Under the pieces are notes generated by a model, which saw nothing but the letters and a program-made list of their open reading frames with translations, searched no databases and was not told where the DNA came from. Made by a program: the position numbers and the translations under genes. 17,711 bases of DNA, from assembly GCA_023446865.1 (NCBI GenBank), contig JAEXPL010000132.1:1-17711 (forward strand), read 5' to 3'. Below are positions 1-6,537 of this stretch, one piece after another. The first letter of the stretch is position 1, and the number at the start of each line of letters is the position of its first letter. This stretch comes from Verrucomicrobiota bacterium (GTDB taxonomy: Bacteria; Verrucomicrobiota; Verrucomicrobiia; Opitutales; Opitutaceae).

Positions 1-170
1 ACCGCCGTCAGGATGAGGCCGGCACGCCGTGGTGCGTGACGATCGACTTCGACACGATCGAGAAGCCCGGCGACACGTTCACGCTCCGCGACCGCGACAC
101 GATGCAGCAGACGCGCATCACAGAAGCGGGGCTCTTCGCTCTCCTCGCCGAACAGGTGGATAACGCCTAA
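1..170 (+). CDS. glyQS: Glycyl-tRNA synthetase, C-terminal end (partial)
   Basis: This is the 3' end of a gene that begins outside the window; the frame is read from base 3 to TAA at 168-170. The visible 55 residues include GTPWCVTIDFDTIE and RDRDTMQQTRI, the typical closing strands of the anticodon-binding domain in class II homodimeric glycyl-tRNA synthetases (family knowledge). The enzyme charges tRNA-Gly with glycine in the cytoplasm. The match to the family's usual end (cysteine-valine-threonine-valine-aspartate-phenylalanine-aspartate strand, then a loop, then arginine-aspartate-arginine-aspartate) is direct. The tail LFALLAEQVDNA is repeated as an orphan copy just downstream. A histidyl- or prolyl-tRNA synthetase tail is less likely because the RDRDTMxQ motif is typical of GlyRS. 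Only the last part of the protein is visible, so integrity cannot be judged. Confidence 0.85.
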   Translation, partial: RRQDEAGTPWCVTIDFDTIEKPGDTFTLRDRDTMQQTRITEAGLFALLAEQVDNA

Positions 171-202
171 CCGCACCCGGCCTCCGGAGCCTAGCGCGAA
201 GG

Positions 203-259
203 AGGCTCACCGAGGCCGTGCTCTTCGCGCTGCTGGCCGAGAAGGTCGACAACGCCTGA
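203..259 (+). pseudogene. Orphan second copy of the GlyRS C-terminal 18 codons plus stop
   Basis: Read in the frame ending at TGA 257-259, this stretch encodes RLTEAVLFALLAEKVDNA. The true gene end at 114-170 encodes RITEAGLFALLAEQVDNA. Fifteen of 18 residues are identical. By my count 15 of 57 bases differ, and most changes fall at third codon positions. Upstream of base 203 the similarity stops and no start codon or gene body is attached, so this is a remnant and not a gene. The pattern of synonymous change suggests the copy came from a diverged homologous gene and not from a recent local duplication (inference). Confidence 0.75.
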
Positions 260-511
260 GGAATCCGGCGGACCGGATTCCTGAGCCGAAATGGCGGACC
301 ATTTCGGGATGAACAGGTAGGGACGGCTCTCCGAGCCGTCCGTCCGTTTCGTGGCGCCGTTCGCGAGAACGGCGATGCTGGTGTTCTCGCCAAGATCGCC
401 GATTCCTGCCACCGCAGCTCCAGAACCCGGCGAATCGTCGGCGGGTTCGGGAACTGAAAATCGCAATTAAGCATCCCTTAATTAGCACCTCGGGAATTAA
501 AGGGAAGGTGC
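259..511. repeat. Chain of consecutive stem-loops downstream of the GlyRS gene
   Basis: At least seven perfect inverted repeats lie almost end to end. They are 259-282 (10-bp stem, loop CGGA), 286-307 (9 bp, loop CGGA), 321-341 (9 bp, loop TCC), 355-374 (8 bp, loop GCGA), 423-448 (7 bp, 12-nt loop), 465-483 (7 bp, 5-nt loop) and 485-511 (6 bp, 15-nt loop). The first begins on the last base of the orphan TGA codon. The first two share the core GGCGGACC but have different, still complementary arms. None is followed by a T-run, so a simple intrinsic terminator is not supported. No gene is seen in 260-563. Candidates are a structured 3' untranslated region, a nest of palindromic repeats, or a structured leader before the Fic gene. 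Confidence 0.7.
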
Positions 512-542
512 CTATGGTTTAATAGCGACTTGCTCGGCTCTG

Positions 543-554
543 CTAACCTGTTAG
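543..554. promoter_or_regulatory. Palindrome before the Fic gene, candidate operator
   Basis: CTAAC-CT-GTTAG is a perfect 5-bp inverted repeat with a 2-bp spacer, ending 9 bases before the Fic ATG. The stretch before it (about 455-525) is A/T-rich and could hold a promoter, for example around TTTAAT at 518-523. The Fic protein carries a C-terminal winged-helix region, so autorepression through this site is plausible but inferred. Confidence 0.35.
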
Positions 555-563
555 TTACCAAGC

Positions 564-1727
564 ATGAAACGGGAGCTCACGGGGCAGTGGTTTCCCCAAA
601 CAGTTGGAGGTGAAACGTGGAAGGCATTCGTGCCACTCCCGCTTCCGCCCGAGCCGATGCTGGTGCTCAATGCCGATTTGCAGACACGGCTGCAACGAGC
701 GGCGGTTGCACTCGGCAAGCTCGACAGTGCCACCGATTTCCTGCCCGACCCGGCACTGTTCCTCTACAGCTATGTGCGCAAGGAAGCGGTGCTTTCCTCA
801 CAGATCGAAGGGACTCAATCCACTCTCGACGAACTGCTGCTTTTCGAGAACGAGGGCGCTCCAGGGGTGCCGCTCGACGATTTGCAGGAGGTCTCCAGCT
901 ATGCCACGGCGATGGACCACGGGCTCAAGCGCCTCAGTGAGGGTTTTCCGCTCTGCCTGCGGCTCATCCGTGAAATCCATGGCGTGTTGCTCAGTCATGG
1001 CCGTGGTAGCGGCAAGCAACCCGGAGAGTTCCGGACGTCGCAGAACTGGATCGGTGGCAGCCGGCCCGGCAACGCGGTCTATGTCCCTCCTCCGCCGGAC
1101 CAGTTGCTCGAATGTCTCGGGGGGCTCGAGAAGTTTCTCCACAACGAGCCGGGCCCGACGCCCACCTTGGTCAAGGCGGCGCTGGCGCATGTGCAGTTTG
1201 AGACGATCCATCCGTTCCTTGACGGCAACGGTCGTATCGGCCGTTTGCTGATCACGCTGTTGTTCGTTCACGAGCGCATCCTGTCGCAGCCGCTCCTCTA
1301 TCTCAGTCTGCACCTGAAGCAGAACCGCAGCACCTACTACACGCTGCTGCAGCGTGTGCGTACCGAAGGTGTGTGGGAGGAGTGGTTGGCATTCTTCTTC
1401 GATGGCGTGGCGGAGACTTCCGAGCAGGCGGCCGGCACGGCGAAGCGACTACTCAAACTCTTCGCCGCCGACGCCGAGCGCATCCATGGACTAGGCAAGG
1501 CTGCTCCGACAGCGTTGCGGCTCCATGGTCTACTCCAGAAGCGCCCGTTTACGACCGCGGTACGCGCGGCTACGGCACTGGATCTCTCGTTTCCGGCGAT
1601 CTCCGGTGCGCTCGATAAGCTCACCGAACTCGGGATCGTCCGTGAGATCACCGGCGGCGCGCGCAACCGGATCTTCGCCTACAAGGACTACCTCACCATC
1701 CTCGGTGAGGGCACGGAGCCGCTCTGA
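564..1727 (+). CDS. Fic-family protein AMP-transferase with C-terminal winged helix
   Basis: Fic enzymes usually transfer AMP from ATP to a hydroxyl side chain of a target protein. The 387-residue product has the full layout of the stand-alone SoFic-type group: an N-terminal Fic_N-like region, an inhibitory helix SSQIEG at about 78-83 (the S/T-x-x-x-E-G/N motif whose glutamate blocks ATP), the flap VYVPPPP near 172-178, and the catalytic loop HPFLDGNGRIGR starting at His216. Residues about 315-375 look like a winged helix-turn-helix. All catalytic and inhibitory residues are present, so it should be active and self-inhibited. The ATG at 564 gives the expected N-terminus; no Shine-Dalgarno sequence is visible, but a palindrome sits just upstream. 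The gene stands alone, with 370 bases to the next gene. Role as toxin, regulator or defence factor cannot be told from sequence. Confidence 0.92.
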   Translation: MKRELTGQWFPQTVGGETWKAFVPLPLPPEPMLVLNADLQTRLQRAAVALGKLDSATDFLPDPALFLYSYVRKEAVLSSQIEGTQSTLDELLLFENEGAPGVPLDDLQEVSSYATAMDHGLKRLSEGFPLCLRLIREIHGVLLSHGRGSGKQPGEFRTSQNWIGGSRPGNAVYVPPPPDQLLECLGGLEKFLHNEPGPTPTLVKAALAHVQFETIHPFLDGNGRIGRLLITLLFVHERILSQPLLYLSLHLKQNRSTYYTLLQRVRTEGVWEEWLAFFFDGVAETSEQAAGTAKRLLKLFAADAERIHGLGKAAPTALRLHGLLQKRPFTTAVRAATALDLSFPAISGALDKLTELGIVREITGGARNRIFAYKDYLTILGEGTEPL

Positions 1728-2097
1728 GCGCCGAGTTGCGGGCGCGTGGCAGCGCGTTTCTGCGAGCCGGCGCTTTGAGCAAGTCTGTGATCGGGTGGTA
1801 CTCCCGTGCTTGGCTTTAAAAGCCGAGCCGAGCTTTTAAAGAGAACGGCCAAAACTTTAAAAAGGTCAGCGGGCGCGCCCGTGGCTGTGGGGTGGGATGC
1901 CATGCTGAAACCGAGGCTTCCAATACATCGTAGCCTACGGCAGGCTCGGGCTGTCGGACGAACTGCCCTGAGTGCGCGACAGAAAATCGCGGCCTTATCC
2001 ATCATCAAAGATGAAGGGATCAGGGCTGTTGGTGTCGGGGGACGCGAGAAAGCCAGAAACGGGATTGACTAGGGCATAACGATGTTAATGTTAATGG
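1728..2097. other. Gene-free stretch between the Fic gene and the two-gene unit
   Basis: I see no convincing coding sequence here; an 88-codon frame at 1806-2072 has no recognisable domain. The stretch holds the CTTTAAAAGC inverted repeat (listed separately), a perfect 10-bp palindrome GGGCGCGCCC at 1871-1880 and a CGTAG-C-CTACG palindrome at 1929-1939. TTGACT at 2065-2070 with TAATGT at 2086-2091 (15-bp spacing) is a weak promoter candidate for the next gene. A GTTAATGTTAATG tandem 6-mer follows. Confidence 0.5.
1814..1841. repeat. Perfect inverted repeat CTTTAAAAGC / GCTTTTAAAG
   Basis: A 10-bp stem encloses an 8-base loop (CGAGCCGA). It lies 86 bases after the Fic stop codon and lacks a following T-run. 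A third related copy, CTTTAAAAAGG, occurs at 1855-1865. It could be a weak terminator, a protein-binding site or the end of a small decayed element; the sequence does not decide. Confidence 0.55.
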
Positions 2098-2112
2098 GTG
2101 AAACACACGAAC

Positions 2113-2685
2113 ATGACTGACGCACGCTCTACCACCTTCTCCTCTCTCTTTGCTGAAATCGAAGAAAACGCGCAGACCATGCGCTCCCTCATCCTTGCCC
2201 AAATCGCTGAGTATGCAGCTCAAAGCCCCGACGACTCTGATTGGATCTTTACCTGCGCCAGCGCGGTTAAGGATATCGACGCCAAGCTCACTCAACTCGC
2301 CCAGATCAGAGATGGATTTGTCGAGGTGTCTGAGAACGTCCTTGGGTTTTCGTCAGACACCGAGGAAACGACAGCGGGACGCTTGCGGCGGATCGAAATC
2401 GAAGTGTCGGAGGGGATGCTCAATCAGAGTCTCCTGAATCTGACGGCCGCGCGCCGTCGTGGGGTGGTAAAACTGGGTGAGACGTTCAAGATCCGGTTGC
2501 CTGATAAAACCGAGTTCGAAACCCAGCTAATCAATCCGGGTAACAAACTTCGCGAACGCGGGTGGATTCGTGAGTTCTACGGAAAGTGCGAGGTCACCGC
2601 TGGCCAGCGTGTTGTGCTCCAAGAGGTCGAATTTGGCGTTTGGACGCTCGCCCCCGTTCCGGAGCCGAAAGTAACGCTCGACTGA
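2113..2685 (+). CDS. Hypothetical protein, first gene of an A/T-richer pair
   Basis: I do not recognise this 190-residue protein. The N-terminal half (about 1-115) is acidic and probably helical, with regularly spaced leucines. The C-terminal 65 residues alternate short beta-like strands (LGETFKIRLP, FETQLIN, GQRVVLQEVEFGVWTL) and look like a small beta-barrel, of a kind I associate with DNA-binding or restriction-linked proteins (weak inference). No signal peptide or membrane segment is seen. ATG at 2113 is preferred over an in-frame GTG at 2098 (five residues longer) because nothing like a ribosome site precedes the GTG, but this is uncertain. The next gene starts only 15 or 45 bases downstream, so the two are probably co-transcribed. 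Base composition is richer in A/T than in the xylan genes, which suggests horizontal acquisition. Confidence 0.65.
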   Translation: MTDARSTTFSSLFAEIEENAQTMRSLILAQIAEYAAQSPDDSDWIFTCASAVKDIDAKLTQLAQIRDGFVEVSENVLGFSSDTEETTAGRLRRIEIEVSEGMLNQSLLNLTAARRRGVVKLGETFKIRLPDKTEFETQLINPGNKLRERGWIREFYGKCEVTAGQRVVLQEVEFGVWTLAPVPEPKVTLD

Positions 2686-2730
2686 TCCGTCGCGAGCGAC
2701 GTGCGAAAACGCATTCCTATCCAAACCGCC

Positions 2731-3366
2731 ATGAAAGTCGGAAATCTCTCCGTGACCTCCGTACGCGGGCAGCAACTCATCTGCTTGCTTTATGCGCTAC
2801 ATGAAATGGGTGGGATTCACTCCGCACAGGAAGTTTGTGAGTTCATTCACCGCCGGGGTTACCTGCTGCTGCGCTGGGAAGACCGCTCGCCTTATCCGTC
2901 ACAGATGGAGCCAAGGTGGAGGACGGACATCCGCTGGAGGCGGAAAGATGGAGTACAGTCGGGGCTGATTACCGGTGATGAGCACAATGAATGGGAGATC
3001 AATCGTGATGGAATTCTCGCACTTGAGGCGGTCGCGCGCGGGGCGTCCCATGGATTCTTCTCGTTGGATGACTGTGACCTGTGGTCAACGGGGCTGAAGC
3101 GGACATTGCTTCCGGGATTCGTTCCAAGTCAGGATGTGACGTATCATTCGAGGGAGAAACGTAGGAGTACCTGCGCAGCTCCTGCGTTTCGTGTTGTTCA
3201 TCAACTATTCGCACAGGGACACGGCGAATTGCTCGCTACGCGACTATCAGCGAAAATTGGCAGACCCGTTCTGCCGGTAATCGGGGATTGCTCGTCAGCG
3301 TACGCAGAGTTTCGCGAGTCTGAAAGAAATCGCACCGTAGCCATGGTGCTGGAGGTATTCGGGTGA
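2731..3366 (+). CDS. Hypothetical protein with Mrr-like winged-helix N-terminus
   Basis: The product is 211 residues from ATG 2731, or 221 from GTG 2701. I choose the ATG because the predicted winged helix starts soon after it and the pyrimidine-rich bases before it resemble other starts here. The first ~95 residues have a pattern I know from N-terminal winged helices of Mrr-type restriction proteins: a helical LICLLYALHEMGG segment, then WRTDIRWRRKDGVQSGLI and EWEINRDGILALE, the typical tryptophan-arginine helix and closing wing. The remaining ~115 residues contain no recognisable catalytic motif; I see no PD-(D/E)xK nuclease signature. It directly follows another unknown gene in the same A/T-richer block and runs towards the oppositely oriented gene at 3463. 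DNA binding is a reasonable guess; the biological role is unknown. Confidence 0.65.
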   Translation: MKVGNLSVTSVRGQQLICLLYALHEMGGIHSAQEVCEFIHRRGYLLLRWEDRSPYPSQMEPRWRTDIRWRRKDGVQSGLITGDEHNEWEINRDGILALEAVARGASHGFFSLDDCDLWSTGLKRTLLPGFVPSQDVTYHSREKRRSTCAAPAFRVVHQLFAQGHGELLATRLSAKIGRPVLPVIGDCSSAYAEFRESERNRTVAMVLEVFG

Positions 3367-3462
3367 CGGTTGGATAATGGGTGCTGCCTTCGGGATCGTT
3401 ATCAGGACGATCAGGCATCGCGCGGTCACGACCGGCACGTCGTCGAGTTAGCCTCCGGCTCT

Positions 3463-4329
3463 TCAATCGAACCCGGGGCGCTTGAACTCCCGCGCGGCGG
3501 GGAACTTTGCTTCGGCGGCGCGGCGGAGGCGCTCGAGTTGGACGAGCAGGTCGAGGATCGCGTCGCCGTGCTCGGCGGCGAAGTGCTCGCGCAGGCGCGC
3601 CCAAGCGGCGAGCGAGCGGTCGATCGCAAGCAGTGTGATCTTGGCCGAGCCGTCGCTGTCGCGCGGCAGGTCCCCTATGTGCAACTGGCGTTCATCGACG
3701 GCGCCCTGCACGGCGCGGCGGAGCTTCACCTCGATGAAGAAAAGGTACCACTGCACGACATCGAGGGCGTCACGGATCGTGGCGGCTGTCGCATCCGGTT
3801 GGCCGCTGCCGAGCCGGCTCTCGGTGGCGAGGGCCTCTTCGGTGTCGGCGAGAGCACCCGGAATGGCGCGCAGGAGGTTGTGCCCGGTTTTACGGTACGA
3901 GGAGGCGGCCTTGAACAGCGCCAAGCCGGAGCGGGCCGCTGCGCGGCGCCGTCTTTGGTCGGATCGCTCCGTCTCGGCCTGCAGCTCGGGCGAATCGAGA
4001 TCGATGCCGCGCCGCTTGGCATCGCGCCGGATCATGCGGATCACAGCGGCGAAGGAGAGCGCGAGTTCTTGCCAAAAATCCTCGTTGGTGGTGTCGGCGG
4101 CTGCACGGTCGCCCGCCGCCTGGCGACGCTCTTCGGTTCGGTAGATCGCGCAGCGGGCGGTTTGCGGGCAGCGTTCGCACCAACGGTCGCAGTAGTTGTG
4201 GATGCCGGGGATCAGACCCGGTTTCCGGGCCGCGCGTTTCAGGCGGGCGATTTCGGCGTCGAGCGCTTTCGCAGATGGGGTACGCGCTCGCTGCGCCTTC
4301 GCGGGCTTCCGTTTCTTGGAGTCCTTCAT
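3463..4329 (-). CDS. Conserved protein of unknown function with N-terminal cysteine cluster
   Basis: The 288-residue product opens with a lysine/arginine-rich stretch and then carries GIHNYCDRWCERCPQTARC, with Cys47, Cys51, Cys54 and Cys60 spaced C-X3-C-X2-C-X5-C. I recall this IHNYCDRWCERCP motif at the start of an uncharacterised bacterial family. It could bind zinc or an iron-sulphur cluster (inference). The rest is helical and charged, with no membrane segment or signal peptide. The frame stays open 68 codons upstream, to 4533. That stretch is low-complexity G/R-rich sequence without family resemblance, so I place the start at the methionine just ahead of the basic segment (4327-4329). 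It is divergent from the PAS gene, with about 270 bases between, and converges on the gene ending at 3366. A long frame on the opposite strand is a shadow. Confidence 0.75.
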   Translation of the reverse strand: MKDSKKRKPAKAQRARTPSAKALDAEIARLKRAARKPGLIPGIHNYCDRWCERCPQTARCAIYRTEERRQAAGDRAAADTTNEDFWQELALSFAAVIRMIRRDAKRRGIDLDSPELQAETERSDQRRRRAAARSGLALFKAASSYRKTGHNLLRAIPGALADTEEALATESRLGSGQPDATAATIRDALDVVQWYLFFIEVKLRRAVQGAVDERQLHIGDLPRDSDGSAKITLLAIDRSLAAWARLREHFAAEHGDAILDLLVQLERLRRAAEAKFPAAREFKRPGFD

Positions 4330-4601
4330 GGGCTGCTGCACCACGAAGCAGCAGAAGTGCACCGACAGCGCAACCCGGTCGGCGGCGGCAAATGCGCGCA
4401 AGCAGATCCGCCATCCGCCGGTCCCGCCTCCTCCGGCAGAAGTTGAAAACCAACGCCTGCGAGCATCTCTCGCTAGCCTTACCCCGACCGCAACGCCGCC
4501 ACCTCGGACTTTCGGCGGAAGGTCCAGCAACACCCGAACACCCGCAACATCTCAAGCCCCGGCCCAATCGGCCGAAGTAGAGGCAGCGCCCCGCCCGCAA
4601 A

Positions 4602-5387
4602 ATGCCGACCGAGCCGACCTCCCGCCGTCCTGCGCCGATCGCCCCTGAGCGCAGGACCACCCATTCCGTGGATCTCCTGCACGCCCTCCTCGAAGGCACC
4701 CCCGATGCCATCTACTTCAAGGATCGTGAGAGCCGGTTCACGCTGATCAGCCGCCGGCTCGCCCGTTTGCTCGGGCTGACGGATCCGCAGGAGGCCTACG
4801 GCAAGACCGACCGCGATTTCTTTGCGCCCGAGCACGCCGAACAGGCGTTCGCCGACGAGCGGCGCATCATGGCGACCGGGGAACCGATCGTCGACTTGGT
4901 CGAGAAAGAGACCTGGCCGGACGGTCGGATCACGTGGGCCTCGACGACCAAGATGCCGTTGCGCGATGCCGCAGGAAATATCGTCGGCACCTTTGGCATT
5001 TCTCGCGACATCACCGCCCGAATCGCGGCCGAGCAACGGTTGCGCACCACTCATCGCGACCTCGGCGAGGGCGCCCGCCGCGCGGCCGCCGCGGAGGCGG
5101 CGGCCGGACAAGCGGTCTCGCTCCTGAGCCTCGTCGATGCGGGGCAACAGGCAACCGAACGGATGCGCCGGCAGTTGCTGAGCCCCGACTCCGCCGGGAT
5201 CGCGGACCTCGCCGACCAGCTTCTCGAACCAGCACCAGCCGACCCCGAGGTCCGCCGGCAGCTCATCTCGCGCCTGCAGTCCCAGGCGGCCACCGCCACC
5301 GCCCACCGCCGCGGTCTGGTCGAGGCTCTCGGCGAGATCGAACGCTCGCTCACGCAGCTCGCCCAAGCACTCGCCAACCGGAAGTGA
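4602..5387 (+). CDS. PAS-domain sensor protein without recognisable output domain
   Basis: The product is 261 residues. Residues ~22-140 form a PAS fold: LLEGTPDAIYFKDRESRF opens it, GKTDRDFF and a WASTTKMPLRDAAGNIVG strand-turn-strand follow, and GISRDITARIAAEQRL is the standard PAS exit into a helix. Residues ~140-261 are alanine/glutamine/arginine-rich and helical, probably coiled coil. There is no histidine kinase, GGDEF, EAL, HTH or chemoreceptor domain, so the protein probably signals by dimerisation or by binding a partner. It may sense a small ligand, redox state or light, but the ligand cannot be inferred. There is no signal peptide or membrane segment, so it is cytoplasmic. It lies 91 bases upstream of the LacI gene on the same strand and could share its transcript. 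No Shine-Dalgarno sequence precedes the ATG. Confidence 0.85.
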   Translation: MPTEPTSRRPAPIAPERRTTHSVDLLHALLEGTPDAIYFKDRESRFTLISRRLARLLGLTDPQEAYGKTDRDFFAPEHAEQAFADERRIMATGEPIVDLVEKETWPDGRITWASTTKMPLRDAAGNIVGTFGISRDITARIAAEQRLRTTHRDLGEGARRAAAAEAAAGQAVSLLSLVDAGQQATERMRRQLLSPDSAGIADLADQLLEPAPADPEVRRQLISRLQSQAATATAHRRGLVEALGEIERSLTQLAQALANRK

Positions 5388-5464
5388 TTCGGCGCAACCG
5401 ACCGCGGCGACAGCGCAAATCCGCGAATCGTGCATTCCGCGACTTGCTCGCGGCAGGCCCACCG

Positions 5465-5476
5465 GTAAACGTTGAC
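5465..5476. promoter_or_regulatory. Candidate LacI-type operator at the regulator's own start
   Basis: GTAAACGTTGAC is a near-perfect palindrome centred on CG (GT-x-AACGTT-x-AC), the form typical of LacI/GalR-family sites (family knowledge). It ends two bases before the ATG of the LacI-family gene, so binding would block expression of that gene. I did not find the same sequence upstream of the xylan genes. Confidence 0.45.
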
Positions 5477-5478
5477 CC

Positions 5479-6516
5479 ATGAGCTTGCGCCGCATCGCCG
5501 CCGCCCTTGGCCTCTCGCCCTCCGCCGTCTCTCTCGCCCTGCGCAACAGCCCGAAGATCCCGGCCGCGACCCGGCAGCGGGTCGTGCGCGAAGCCGCCCG
5601 CATCGGCTACCGCCCCAACGCCAAGCTCAAGGAGCTCATGAGCCAGCTCCGCCACAGCGGCAGCCGCGCGCAGGAGGCCTGCTTCGGGGTGATCTCGTTC
5701 TACGACTCCCTGCGTCCGTGGGAACAATCTCTCCATCTGCGGCGTGTCTTCGAGGCGATGCAGAACCGCGCCAACGAACTTGGATACCGGCTCGAGCCGC
5801 TGTGGCTGAAGGCGCCGGGCATGACCCTTCAACGTTTTCGCACCATCCTGGATACGCGGGGCATCCAGGGCCTGCTCTGTTTCGGCAGCCCGGACCTCAA
5901 CGAGCGCTTTCCCACCGAGCTCGACCACTTCGCCATCGTCGCCCAAGGCCTGAGCATCTCCACCCCGCTGCACCGGGTGACGAGCCATTTCTACAACGAC
6001 CTCACTGCCGCCCTGAACAAGGTCCACGCCCGCGGTTACCGCCGCCCGGGCCTCGTGCTCGGCAACTATGAGGAACAGCGCAGCGCCTACGCCTACACCA
6101 GCGCCTACCTCGGCTGGTGCGAGCACACCTACGGGAATCCCGCGCCGGTCCCCGTGCTGCGCACCAACCGCGTGGAGGAGAAGCCGCTCATGCAGTGGCT
6201 CCAGAAGCACAAGCCCGACGTCGTCATCTTCGTCCACCTCTACCACGTGCTCGGCGAACTCCAGCAACTCCTCCAGCGCAACGGCATCCGCGCGCCGGAG
6301 GATCTTGGCGTCGTCGCGGTGAGCCAGATCATCGAGGACACGCCGTTCACCGGCATGCAGCAGAACCAGCAGCTGATGGGCACGTGGGCCGTCGAACTGC
6401 TCGTCGCCCGCATCCACAATCAGGACTTCGGCATCCCCGCCAACCCACGCATCGAGATGGTCGAGAGCCGTTGGATCGAGGGCAGGACGCTGCGGCCGCC
6501 GCCGCCCCAGCCGTGA
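5479..6516 (+). CDS. LacI-family transcriptional regulator
   Basis: The 345-residue product has the normal LacI/GalR length and order. A helix-turn-helix with hinge comes first (RIAAALGLSPSAVSLALRN at ~5-23, then the ATRQRVVREAARIGYRPN hinge approach). A periplasmic-binding-protein-like ligand domain follows from ~65. The closing segment EDLGVVAVSQIIEDTPFTGMQQ is the usual inter-lobe region. The start codon is firm because the recognition helix sits at the family's standard distance from it. It should repress or activate sugar-use genes in response to a sugar ligand. Because it converges on seven xylan-oligosaccharide genes ending 21 bases beyond its stop, that locus is its most likely target (inference); the ligand is unknown. 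A palindromic operator candidate abuts its ATG, suggesting autoregulation. Confidence 0.9.
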   Translation: MSLRRIAAALGLSPSAVSLALRNSPKIPAATRQRVVREAARIGYRPNAKLKELMSQLRHSGSRAQEACFGVISFYDSLRPWEQSLHLRRVFEAMQNRANELGYRLEPLWLKAPGMTLQRFRTILDTRGIQGLLCFGSPDLNERFPTELDHFAIVAQGLSISTPLHRVTSHFYNDLTAALNKVHARGYRRPGLVLGNYEEQRSAYAYTSAYLGWCEHTYGNPAPVPVLRTNRVEEKPLMQWLQKHKPDVVIFVHLYHVLGELQQLLQRNGIRAPEDLGVVAVSQIIEDTPFTGMQQNQQLMGTWAVELLVARIHNQDFGIPANPRIEMVESRWIEGRTLRPPPPQP

Positions 6517-6537
6517 GCCGGGACGGCGCGGCGAAAC

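Noticed and set aside
259..282. Intrinsic terminator of the synthetase gene
   Set aside because: The stem is strong but no T-run follows on the plus strand, so only a structured repeat is claimed.
259..511. CRISPR array
   Set aside because: The repeats are hairpins of different sequence without constant direct repeats or regular spacers, and no cas genes are present.
1806..2072. 88-codon frame between Fic and the two-gene unit
   Set aside because: No domain, no leader signal, and it runs through palindromic intergenic sequence.
3370..4446. 358-codon plus-strand frame opposite the cysteine-cluster gene
   Set aside because: The minus strand encodes the conserved CDRWCERCP motif, while the plus-strand product is low-complexity.
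4330..4533. Upstream extension of the cysteine-cluster protein by 68 residues
   Set aside because: The extension is glycine/arginine low-complexity sequence in the divergent intergenic region; a methionine followed by the basic segment is a better start.
4479..6417. Minus-strand frames opposite the PAS and LacI genes (4479-5603, 5350-6417)
   Set aside because: The plus-strand products have unmistakable PAS and LacI signatures; the minus frames also overlap each other.
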